Part shown: one piece after another, positions 1-5,916 of the stretch
Numbering within the stretch: the first letter of the stretch is position 1
How the letters are laid out: the number at the start of each line of letters is the position of its first letter
NCBI GenBank assembly: GCA_024278345.1
Contig: JAJRTK010000387.1
Location: 1-8,920 of the forward strand
Source: a bacterium
Lineage (GTDB): Bacteria; CSSED10-310; JAJRTK01
Direction of reading: 5' to 3'
Length of the DNA stretch: 8,920 bases
The notes under the pieces: model-generated
Told to the model about the DNA's origin: nothing
Database searches by the model: none
Seen by the model: only the letters and a program-made list of their open reading frames with translations
Position numbers and translations under genes: made by a program

Positions 1-13
1 CGTGTTTTTGCTT

Positions 14-222
14 TACAATTTTCTTCGCCGAAACGGTGGCACCGGCATCTTGCCGGTGTAGCGCCCTCCGGGCTGCACGGAGCCGGGAAGGAGGCCCGCC
101 CCAGCGGTGAAGTTGTCAACCGGATCTGATAGGTCCCGAAGGCGGCATGCGGAATTCCGCGGGGGTTCCTTCGCGGATCGTTGGCTCGTGGGAAGCGAGG
201 CAGGCCGCCACAGGGAGAAAAA
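14..222. other. Non-coding leader upstream of the Tol operon with small palindromes
   Basis: No convincing gene is visible here on either strand. The minus-strand open frame across it has no ribosome binding site and no recognisable protein content. The stretch holds several short inverted repeats: an 8-bp stem at 40-58, CTCCG/CGGAG at 66-82, the perfect 12-base palindrome GCGGAATTCCGC at 149-160, and CCGCG/CGCGG at 157-176. It is the only space in the window for a promoter or leader of the Tol genes. A TACAAT hexamer at 14-19 resembles a -10 box, but its -35 partner would fall outside the window. Confidence 0.6.
40..58. repeat. Short hairpin of the 'ACCGGCATCTTGCCGGT' type
   Basis: CACCGGCA (40-47) and TGCCGGTG (51-58) form a perfect 8-bp stem with loop TCT. 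The general pattern, a palindrome around GGCATCTTGCC in intergenic DNA, is one I associate with dispersed repeats in several environmental bacterial genomes. Only one copy occurs here, so repeat status is inferred. There is no T-tract after it, so it is not a normal terminator. Confidence 0.45.
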
Positions 223-1029
223 ATGACGAGAGCGCTGGCAGCGAAATCGCTCAATGATGGATCCCGGGTCTACTGGATCGTGGGGCTTGTGAGCGCAGCG
301 CTTCACGGCATCGGGCTGGTGGCGTTAATGGAATGGGGTGTTCTGTTCTCGCAGCCGGCCTGGCTGGAGGCGCACCAAGTTCGGTTGGTTTCCATCCCCG
401 ATGGATTCGACGATCCCCTGGCGCGGATGGCGGCAGAACCGGAGGTCATGGAACAGGAACCCGGACCTGTTCCCGAACCGGCGCCCGAGGCGGAGGTGGA
501 GCCGGAGCCACCCAAGGCTCCAGAGCAAACGATGCGGGATCCGAACCGTGCTAAGGTGGTGAAGTCAAAACCGACGCCAACGGCCCGTCCCCGGAGGAGA
601 CCGCCAGTCCAATTGACGCCGCGGCAAAGCGAGAACAGCGGGAAAAAGGCTCTGGAGGTGTCTGTACCGATTCGTCGAAGACGAGGGATCCCGGGTGGTT
701 TTCAGAGTTCGGGGAGCATGATCTTTGACAATGAAAGCTTCAACTTTGCATACTATGCCACGAGTGTTCAGCAAAAGCTGTCGAACAATTTTGTTCCGCC
801 GCCTACTGCATTCCAGGCGGGTAGGTCATTTGGGGTTGTGGTCCACTTCGTCATCGGTAAGAATGGTAAGCTCCTTGCCTTGACAGTACAGAAGCCATCG
901 GGGTTCCCTCCTTTGGACCAAGCGGCCCAGCGGGCCGTGTTAGTGTCGAATCCCTTTCCTCCGTTGCCGTTGGGGTTTTCCGGGATGGAGCTTGGAGTGA
1001 CCATCAAGTTCGAGTGTAGTGAAAGGTAG
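223..1029 (+). CDS. tolA: TolA/TonB-type energy transducer of the Tol-Pal system
   Basis: This is a periplasm-spanning protein expected to couple the proton-driven TolQ-TolR motor to TolB and Pal. The 268-aa product has a cytoplasmic stub, one N-terminal membrane anchor (about residues 16-42), a Pro/Glu-rich stretch (about 70-105), a Lys/Pro/Arg-rich stretch (about 108-150) and a TonB/TolA-like C-terminal domain (about 172-268). The anchor contains SAALH (Ser24 to His28), matching the SxxxH motif that TonB and TolA use to contact their motor proteins. I chose ATG 223 because AGGGAG lies 5 bases upstream; an in-frame TTG at 181 would add 14 residues and lacks such a site. The immediate tolB-pal-cpoB neighbours favour TolA over TonB, although the C-domain alone reads as TonB family and the helical TolA domain II is replaced by a short proline-rich linker. 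Function is fairly sure; the exact name is less so. Confidence 0.85.
   Translation: MTRALAAKSLNDGSRVYWIVGLVSAALHGIGLVALMEWGVLFSQPAWLEAHQVRLVSIPDGFDDPLARMAAEPEVMEQEPGPVPEPAPEAEVEPEPPKAPEQTMRDPNRAKVVKSKPTPTARPRRRPPVQLTPRQSENSGKKALEVSVPIRRRRGIPGGFQSSGSMIFDNESFNFAYYATSVQQKLSNNFVPPPTAFQAGRSFGVVVHFVIGKNGKLLALTVQKPSGFPPLDQAAQRAVLVSNPFPPLPLGFSGMELGVTIKFECSER
1022..1026 (+). promoter_or_regulatory. Ribosome binding site that selects the GTG start of tolB
   Basis: AAAGG ends 10 bases before GTG 1037 and overlaps the end of tolA just before its TAG stop. It supports GTG 1037 over GTG 1019, and it places tolB initiation where ribosomes finishing tolA will arrive. Confidence 0.5.
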
Positions 1030-1036
1030 TGGTTTC

Positions 1037-2353
1037 GTGAAGAAAATAGTTTTCGCAAGTATAGCGATGCTGGCCCTCAGCGCCTCTGGCCGAGCGCAGG
1101 TTTTCGACCGACCGGGGATCGACATCGTAATCCGTGGAGAAGAGGGTCGCCGGCTTTCGGTGGGTTTACCCCATTTCTACTCGCCGGTGGTCAACGCGGA
1201 AACCAAGGCAGTCCAGGAGGAAATCTACGATGCGTTTTACCAGGATCTCCGGCTGGCACGAGCGTTCAAGCTGGTGAATCTGGTGGATTACTCCACCGAG
1301 ATTAACTCAGGGTACCAAAAGGGAAGTGGAGGCCCGAACCTTGAGGGCTGGTATCTGGCTGGGCTTGAAACGTTGGTCACGGGCGAAGTGCGATTCGAAG
1401 GCAGGGAAATCGTCCTCAACTGCCACCTGTATGATGCGAAGCAAAAGACATACATTATTGGGAAGAGCTACCGCGGCAGAAAGCATGCGATTCGAAACAT
1501 GGTTCACCGGTTTTCTGACGAGATGGTCTTTCGGTTCACTGGTGACAAGGGGATCGCCTCTTCTAAGATCGCGTTCGTTCAAAGAAGTGACCGGGCGAAA
1601 GAAATCTACATCGCCGATTACGACGGCAAGAACGTTCGGCAATTGACAGGGAACGGATCTTTGAACCTTTCACCCGACCTGGCACCAGACGGCAACCAAG
1701 TGGCCTATGTCTCGTACAGGGATGGGCGATCCGAGCTTTACACGGCGAATATTGCGGCTCGCACGACAAAGAAAATCGGAAGCCTCCCGGGAACGAACGC
1801 GGCCCCTGCGTGGTCCCCGGATGGGCGGCTCATCGCTTTCGCCAACTCCCACGAGGGAAACACCGATATTTACACCATCCGTCCCGACGGTACTGGGCTC
1901 CGGCGTCTGACCAGTCATCCCGCCATCGACACATCTCCAAGCTGGTCTCCGACGGGCCGTGCAATTGCGTTCACTTCCGATCGGAGCGGCGGACCTCAGA
2001 TCTACACCATGAACTCCGATGGGAGCAATGTGAGGCGACTGACATTCAGTGGGAAGTACAACGCCAGTCCAGACTGGGCGCCCAAGGGGGACAAGATTGC
2101 TTTTGTCCGGAGGGTTCGCGGCACATTCGAGCTCTTCGTCGTGAGTGCAGTGGACCACACGGTGGTTCAGCAGTTGACATGGAATCAAGGAGACAATGAA
2201 GATCCATCCTGGTCACCGGATGGACAGTACATTTTGTTTGGTTCCAACCGGTTCGGACATCCAGAGCTCTTCATCATTTCAGCAAACCGAGATTTTGAGC
2301 TCAAGCTATTTCGAAAGGCGGGGAACTATAGTAATCCTCATTGGGGAAGCTAA
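1037..2353 (+). CDS. tolB: TolB, periplasmic beta-propeller of the Tol-Pal system
   Basis: TolB is a soluble periplasmic protein that binds Pal and is released from it through TolA, regulating outer-membrane attachment during division. The 438-aa product has a Sec signal peptide (KKIVFASIAMLALSASGRA, cleavage near residue 20). An N-terminal alpha/beta domain runs to about residue 165 and includes the GLPHF and DLRLARAF stretches typical of TolB. A six-bladed propeller follows from about residue 177, with recurring WSPDG-type blade motifs such as APAWSPDGRLIAF, SPSWSPTGRAIAF and DPSWSPDGQYILF. GTG 1037 is chosen because AAAGG at 1022-1026 is correctly spaced and the signal peptide then begins at its lysines. 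An upstream in-frame GTG at 1019 would overlap tolA and add six residues. The gap to tolA is 7 bases, so translation is probably coupled. Length is normal for the family. Confidence 0.95.
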   Translation: MKKIVFASIAMLALSASGRAQVFDRPGIDIVIRGEEGRRLSVGLPHFYSPVVNAETKAVQEEIYDAFYQDLRLARAFKLVNLVDYSTEINSGYQKGSGGPNLEGWYLAGLETLVTGEVRFEGREIVLNCHLYDAKQKTYIIGKSYRGRKHAIRNMVHRFSDEMVFRFTGDKGIASSKIAFVQRSDRAKEIYIADYDGKNVRQLTGNGSLNLSPDLAPDGNQVAYVSYRDGRSELYTANIAARTTKKIGSLPGTNAAPAWSPDGRLIAFANSHEGNTDIYTIRPDGTGLRRLTSHPAIDTSPSWSPTGRAIAFTSDRSGGPQIYTMNSDGSNVRRLTFSGKYNASPDWAPKGDKIAFVRRVRGTFELFVVSAVDHTVVQQLTWNQGDNEDPSWSPDGQYILFGSNRFGHPELFIISANRDFELKLFRKAGNYSNPHWGS

Positions 2354-2393
2354 CCCGGCGAAAGCGCGAGTACCCTATGGTCCAAGTTCCGAT

Positions 2394-2398
2394 GGAGG
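2394..2398 (+). promoter_or_regulatory. Ribosome binding site that decides the pal start
   Basis: GGAGG lies 8 bases before TTG 2407 and 14 bases before ATG 2413. The spacing favours TTG as the initiator. The two candidates differ by only two residues and both keep the lipoprotein signal intact. Confidence 0.5.
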
Positions 2399-2406
2399 TA
2401 AGAGTC

Positions 2407-2994
2407 TTGTCCATGTCCGTCAACCCGAAGACCCTGACAGTGGCATTGGTCTGCATGCTTCTGGTGCTGTCGTCCTGCAAAGACCGAACACGGCAGCCGG
2501 TCGTGGCGCAGCCAGCGGCACGCCCGACACCGGTGCCGGCAGAAACATTTGTCGGTCAGCCCGAGCCGGATGAGCCGATCCTGCAAGAGACTGACGATGC
2601 ATCCGATGGGGCACTCCTTGGCTCCCGGAGAACAGAAATGAAGGACGATGACGAACGGAATCCGCTACGGAAGATCCATTTCGAATACGATAAGGACAGG
2701 ATCACCGACGAAGCAAAGGCCGCGCTCAGTGCTAATGCGGCCTATCTGAAGCAGAACTCCTATACCTATATTCGGATTGAAGGGCACTGCGATGAACGCG
2801 GTTCCATCGAATACAACCAAGCTCTGGGAGACCGGCGGGCGAATGCCGCGAAAAAATATCTCAGCGCGCTGGGTGTCGATCCGGTACGGGTGGATTCGAT
2901 CAGCTTTGGAGAAGACAGGCCGGTGTCATTCGACCAGAATGAGTATGCCTGGGCCCAAAACCGACGGGCGGAGTTTCGGATTCTGTCCGAGTAG
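2407..2994 (+). CDS. pal: Pal, peptidoglycan-associated outer-membrane lipoprotein
   Basis: Pal anchors the outer membrane to the peptidoglycan by binding diaminopimelate-containing stem peptides, and partners with TolB. The product (195 aa from TTG 2407) has a lipoprotein signal ending in the lipobox LSSC, with Cys24 as the lipidated residue. A proline-rich linker (VAQPAARPTPVPAE) follows, then an OmpA-C domain from about residue 89 (IHFEYDKDRI) to the end. The peptidoglycan-binding signature is clear: GHCDERGSIEYNQALGDRRA. Start choice is ambiguous: TTG 2407 has the best-spaced GGAGG, ATG 2413 is two codons later, and ATG 2392 or 2377 would lengthen the positively charged leader. It lies 53 bases after tolB and 25 bases before the next gene, clearly in the same operon. 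Identification as Pal is firm because domain, lipobox and gene order agree. Confidence 0.95.
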   Translation: MSMSVNPKTLTVALVCMLLVLSSCKDRTRQPVVAQPAARPTPVPAETFVGQPEPDEPILQETDDASDGALLGSRRTEMKDDDERNPLRKIHFEYDKDRITDEAKAALSANAAYLKQNSYTYIRIEGHCDERGSIEYNQALGDRRANAAKKYLSALGVDPVRVDSISFGEDRPVSFDQNEYAWAQNRRAEFRILSE

Positions 2995-3019
2995 GTCGAA
3001 CGAAGCGAGGAACTAGCTG

Positions 3020-3838
3020 ATGCGTATTTTCCGGGTCGCGTTGTATACAGCCCTAGCCTGCACGCTGATGGGATGCATGAAGAAGGATGTCCAGCGACTG
3101 GAGAATCAAGTCCAGTTGCTCGACAAGCGGGTGGAGCTCTTCCAGCGGGAACAAAAGAAGGCAAATGCCGAGATCATGGGAAGCTGGGACCGCATGCGCG
3201 GTGAGCTCGACAAAGAGATCGTGGCCATGCAGCGCTCAGTGGCGGAAAGCAAAACCCGCGTCGATGAGCTGATCCGGGAAATGCGAACGTTGTCGGGAAA
3301 GATCGAGGAGACAAGCCTCCATTACCAGCGTCTGACCGAGCGGCTAGCTGTCACCGGTCAGTTTGGAGGTGCCCAAAGGGGTGCGCTCCTGGGAGGCACG
3401 AGCGCTGAAGGAAGAACGGAGAGGCCGGGAGGGACTTCCCCCGCGGGGATTGGAACAGCGCCTTTCATCGACCCGGAGATCACCTACAAGAACGCCTACA
3501 CAGACTACACGCAGGGGAATTTCCAGCTTGCCATCATCAATTTTGAGACCTATGTCCGTGATTACCCGTCCGCGGGCAATGCGGTGTTGGCTCAGTACTT
3601 CATCGGGGAGAGTTTTTACGCTCTCGGTGAATTCGCGAAAGCGATCGCGGCTTTTGACAAGGTACTCGCCAACTGGCCAAACGATGAAAGAGCTCCCGTG
3701 GCCTTTCTCAAGAAGGGGTACGCCCTGCTCTCGATGGGTAAGAATACTGAGGGGACAGCGGTCCTTCAGGAGCTGATTCGTCGATATCCACGAACCCACG
3801 AAGCCAACTTGGCCAAGGATCGCCTGGCATCGCTTTGA
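3020..3838 (+). CDS. ybgF: CpoB/YbgF-like Tol-Pal accessory lipoprotein with coiled coil and TPRs
   Basis: CpoB (formerly YbgF) binds TolA and, in Escherichia coli, coordinates PBP1B-dependent peptidoglycan synthesis with outer-membrane constriction. The 272-aa product has a signal sequence ending in LMGC (Cys19), which makes it a lipoprotein. It continues with a long heptad-rich coiled coil (about residues 22-112, RLENQVQLLDKRVELFQREQ and onward), a Gly/Thr-rich linker (about 113-150), and three TPR-like repeats to the C-terminus (AYTDYTQGNFQLAIINFE..., YFIGESFYALGEFAKAIAAF..., KKGYALLSMGKNTEGTAVLQ...). This is the standard YbgF layout. The difference from E. coli CpoB, which is soluble periplasmic, is the lipid anchor. 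GAGGA at 3007-3011 is 8 bases before ATG 3020. It is the last gene of the Tol operon, followed by a terminator. Confidence 0.9.
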   Translation: MRIFRVALYTALACTLMGCMKKDVQRLENQVQLLDKRVELFQREQKKANAEIMGSWDRMRGELDKEIVAMQRSVAESKTRVDELIREMRTLSGKIEETSLHYQRLTERLAVTGQFGGAQRGALLGGTSAEGRTERPGGTSPAGIGTAPFIDPEITYKNAYTDYTQGNFQLAIINFETYVRDYPSAGNAVLAQYFIGESFYALGEFAKAIAAFDKVLANWPNDERAPVAFLKKGYALLSMGKNTEGTAVLQELIRRYPRTHEANLAKDRLASL

Positions 3839-3881
3839 CGACGTAAGTGCGGCGCTAGAAGTTTCGAGATAGGGCAGCGGT

Positions 3882-3929
3882 AAGGCCCTGTGGAGGGGAA
3901 GGCAAGCCTTCCCCTCCACAGGGCCTTTT
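3882..3929 (+). terminator. Rho-independent terminator, 22-bp perfect stem, between convergent genes
   Basis: The arms 3882-3903 and 3906-3927 are perfect reverse complements with AA between them, giving a 46-base palindrome, and TTTT (3926-3929) follows on the plus strand. On the minus strand the stem is followed only by TTA. Termination should therefore be strongest for the Tol operon, though the stem can also serve the converging gene that ends at 3947. Confidence 0.88.
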
Positions 3930-3946
3930 ACGCGTGTCATGATGCA

Positions 3947-5191
3947 CTAGAAGTGCTTCCTGGACTTCTTGCGGTGTTTCCTGGACTTCTTGTCTTGAGA
4001 CCGTTTGCGGGCCGAATCCGAGCGCTTCTTGGAGCGACTTCGCGTCCACCGAGTATGCTTCTTGTCGGGTTTCGCTCGATAGGCCTTCACTTCGTGCTTG
4101 GCGGAATCTGCTTGGCCTCTTGATGTAGCGGAGCCGCCAATGGAGGAACTCCATCCGCGCCGCCCGCCCCGAGAGTCTTTGCCGAAGGAATGATCCCGGT
4201 TTCCGCTTCGTTCTGTTCTCCACCGGTGGGTTCTGCTGGACTCGCGGCTTGAATTCCTCTGCTGATTTCGACGGCGCGGGAGCAAAACCCCTGATCCCCG
4301 AGTCCGGTTTCGGTGGGTGGATCTCCGGGTTGCCCGCTGGCTGGACCTCTGTCCCGTCCAGCGATCGGAAACCATGATGTTGACCTGGCCGCGCCTAGAT
4401 CGTTCCTTGACTCTTCGCACGTCGACGCTGCCAACGCGGCGACCGGTCCAACGTTCCACGGACCTCCTGGCCGGTTTTCCAAGGCTCGGGAGCCGGTGGC
4501 TGGACCCGCGGCCTCTCCAAGCCGTGGAGCTGTTCTGGCGGTGGCGGGAAATGTTGGACGAGAGGAAATTCCGGTTCGCAACCCAGACATAGTGGCTGCT
4601 GTTGCCGTAGGTTCGGCTCGATCGGGACCGGTAATGGCGGTAGTTGGGGGGTGGACGAGGAGCCCAGCCGATCTGGCCGCCCCACGAGCTCCATACGACG
4701 CGATGGGGAGCCCAGGTCCGCCCTGGAAACCAGGTCCAACCGTAACCATCAAGGAGCGCCCAATTCCCGTAGTGGTAGGTCAGGTAGCCAAAAGGCTCAC
4801 TGGAAATCCACATCCAATCGCTTCCGTACCAGCCCCAAGACCCGATGCTGTAAGGCATCCAGCCCGATCTTGACCAGGGCCTCCAGACGTAACCATAGCC
4901 TGGAAGTTGAAACCACTCTCCGTAGGGGCTCAGCGCTGACTGGTAATAGGCGTCGTAGGCATCGCCGCCCCAATCGGCATAGTAGATATCTCCGTCATCG
5001 TCATAATCGTCATCGTAATAATATGAATCGTTGGGATCTTGATAGGTGCTATCTGAGTAGCCAGATGCGGGATAGACGTTGCGTTGACTCCTTCCTGGGT
5101 CTGCGGCGGCGGGAGATCCATGGATCCCAAAAGCCGATAGAATGACAAGGAAAGTGGACAGGCGAACGGAAAAAGTAAGGGTTCGACTCAT
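3947..5191 (-). CDS. Exported DUF6600-family protein with acidic N-terminus and very basic C-terminal tail
   Basis: The function of DUF6600 is not known; I assign only the family and export. The 414-aa product has a Sec signal peptide (about residues 1-30, cleavage after SPAAA). An Asp/Tyr-rich stretch follows (about 52-83, with DDDYDDDGD). Next comes a Trp/Tyr/Gly-rich domain at 88-181 whose successive blocks read as DUF6600: YGEWFQLPGYGYVW, SSEPFGYLTYHYGNWA, GYGWTWFPGRTWAPHRVVW and GWAPRPP. Residues 182-414 are rich in Arg, Ser and Lys, and include RRSVERWTGRRVGSVDV, which family members often carry after the core. The protein ends in a tandem heptapeptide (400-413). ATG 5191 is chosen because AAAGGAGG (5198-5205) sits 6 bases away; an upstream in-frame ATG at 5257 has no such site. 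It is transcribed towards the Tol operon. I infer a periplasmic or cell-surface protein that may bind polyanions through its tail. Confidence 0.85.
   Translation of the reverse strand: MSRTLTFSVRLSTFLVILSAFGIHGSPAAADPGRSQRNVYPASGYSDSTYQDPNDSYYYDDDYDDDGDIYYADWGGDAYDAYYQSALSPYGEWFQLPGYGYVWRPWSRSGWMPYSIGSWGWYGSDWMWISSEPFGYLTYHYGNWALLDGYGWTWFPGRTWAPHRVVWSSWGGQIGWAPRPPPNYRHYRSRSSRTYGNSSHYVWVANRNFLSSNISRHRQNSSTAWRGRGSSHRLPSLGKPARRSVERWTGRRVGSVDVRRVKERSRRGQVNIMVSDRWTGQRSSQRATRRSTHRNRTRGSGVLLPRRRNQQRNSSRESSRTHRWRTERSGNRDHSFGKDSRGGRRGWSSSIGGSATSRGQADSAKHEVKAYRAKPDKKHTRWTRSRSKKRSDSARKRSQDKKSRKHRKKSRKHF
3953..3994. repeat. Tandem 21-bp duplication at the 3' end of the DUF6600 gene
   Basis: Units 3953-3973 and 3974-3994 match at 18 of 21 positions. 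In the minus-strand frame they encode DKKSRKH and RKKSRKH, directly before the final Phe and stop codon. The length is a multiple of three, so the frame is kept. Confidence 0.8.
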
Positions 5192-5197
5192 GGCTAG

Positions 5198-5205
5198 CCT
5201 CCTTT
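5198..5205 (-). promoter_or_regulatory. Strong ribosome binding site for the DUF6600 gene
   Basis: Read on the minus strand this is AAAGGAGG, 6 bases before ATG 5191. It decides between ATG 5191 and the longer frame starting at 5257, and its strength suggests high expression. Confidence 0.75.
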
Positions 5206-5602
5206 GGATAGCGTGTCTGCCATGAGGTTGAGCAAGGATCGTTCCATGTCGTGTCAAACAGGTCCGTCGCCCGAGAAGTTTCGCCAGTCGTATGCTGTAG
5301 AAGGCTGATCGAGCCTGCTACGCCCCTCCTTTGCTTATCCAGGCCATCGGGTGAGAAGCAACCAAGAGTGCGCCGCAACACCAAGGAGAATCTGTCTTCG
5401 GAATAGGACATTTGTTGTCCCTCGGGGACGAGAGGATTCCAAAATCCGGGGGCGTGGAACAAATTGGGACCGCCGGGCCCTGAGGAGGAAAATATCAACT
5501 TGTAGTACGTTCCCTTTCCTTGGATTGCGGAACTCGCTATAGTAGCTCCCGAAGTCGGGCCAAAGGACAGGCAAAAAGGTCTTGTTTCCGGCTGGCTCTC
5601 AC

Positions 5603-5768
5603 CCGGATATCTCATCACGGATCTGGTACGGCGTCTGAGCCATTGTCTCCACCGGCTTCCTAGTCGGGCGGATCCTCAACGTAGTGCAGCTACGCCGTTG
5701 GTGTCCGTCTCCCCTAGTCCTTGGTGGAAAGGCGACTGCCTCGCTACGATCCATGATGAGGTATCCGG
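5603..5768. repeat. Long imperfect palindrome (about 166 bases), MITE-like or structured RNA
   Basis: Outer arms of 21 bases at 5603-5623 and 5748-5768 are reverse complements at 19 of 21 positions. Nested inside are CCACC...CTAG (5649-5663) against CTAG...GGTGG (5714-5727), and a central hairpin GTAG (5681-5684)/CTAC (5690-5693) with adjacent CAAC/GTTG. All pairings share a centre within about 5685-5689, which chance short repeats would not do. No transposase is present and I see no obvious target-site duplication. It could be a non-autonomous mobile element remnant, an intergenic repeat unit or a folded leader RNA. Which of these applies cannot be decided from one copy. Confidence 0.6.
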
Positions 5769-5902
5769 ATCCCAGGTGTCCGATGGACATTGTTTACTGG
5801 TGAAAACAGAGGAATCTGACCTCGAGGGCGAAATCGGGCCACCGGCGGGAGTGCTTCCGCTAAGTCCGGTCGTTTCGAGGATCTTGGTCTCCGCCGAATT
5901 TC

Positions 5903-5909
5903 AGGAGGG
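5903..5909 (+). promoter_or_regulatory. Ribosome binding site fixing the phosphorylase start
   Basis: AGGAGGG lies 7 bases before ATG 5917. It shows that the 219 in-frame bases upstream (from GTG 5698) are leader, not coding sequence. Confidence 0.75.
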
Positions 5910-5916
5910 AAACTGG

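Larger units (their letters stand above)
5192..5916. other. 725-base gap between divergent genes without a convincing gene
   Basis: Both flanking genes start outward from this gap, so their promoters should lie in it. Open frames exist on both strands (for example minus 5335-5574 and the upstream extension of the phosphorylase frame from 5698), but none has a ribosome binding site, a recognisable domain or believable composition. The main structure seen is the large imperfect palindrome at 5603-5768. TTGACA on the minus strand at 5252-5257 is a perfect -35 hexamer, but no good -10 lies at the right distance. Confidence 0.6.

Noticed and set aside
14-19. TACAAT as the -10 box of a Tol operon promoter
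   Set aside because: The -35 region would be outside the window, so the pair cannot be judged. The distance to the first gene is also about 200 bases.
13-306. 97-aa minus-strand open frame across the 5' leader
   Set aside because: It overlaps the tolA start on the opposite strand, lacks a ribosome binding site, and its composition is that of a translated repeat (TGKMPVP arises from the hairpin at 40-58).
4087-4752. 221-aa alternative minus-strand frame inside the DUF6600 gene, considered as a sign of a frameshift in the tail
   Set aside because: The main frame keeps family-like sequence (RRSVERWTGRRVGSVDV) beyond this point and stays open to the end. The alternative is a Pro/Gly/Ala-rich shadow.
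5225-5257. Minus-strand promoter based on TTGACA at 5252-5257
   Set aside because: The hexamer at the 17-base spacing reads TGCTCA, too far from TATAAT to call a promoter.
5049-5618. 189-aa minus-strand open frame overlapping the DUF6600 start
   Set aside because: It runs out of frame through the well-supported DUF6600 coding sequence, has no ribosome binding site at its start, and shows no domain.
5698-5916. N-terminal extension of the nucleoside phosphorylase
   Set aside because: ATG 5917 has a strong, well-placed ribosome binding site and gives the family's normal length. The extension has no family similarity and overlaps the palindrome.
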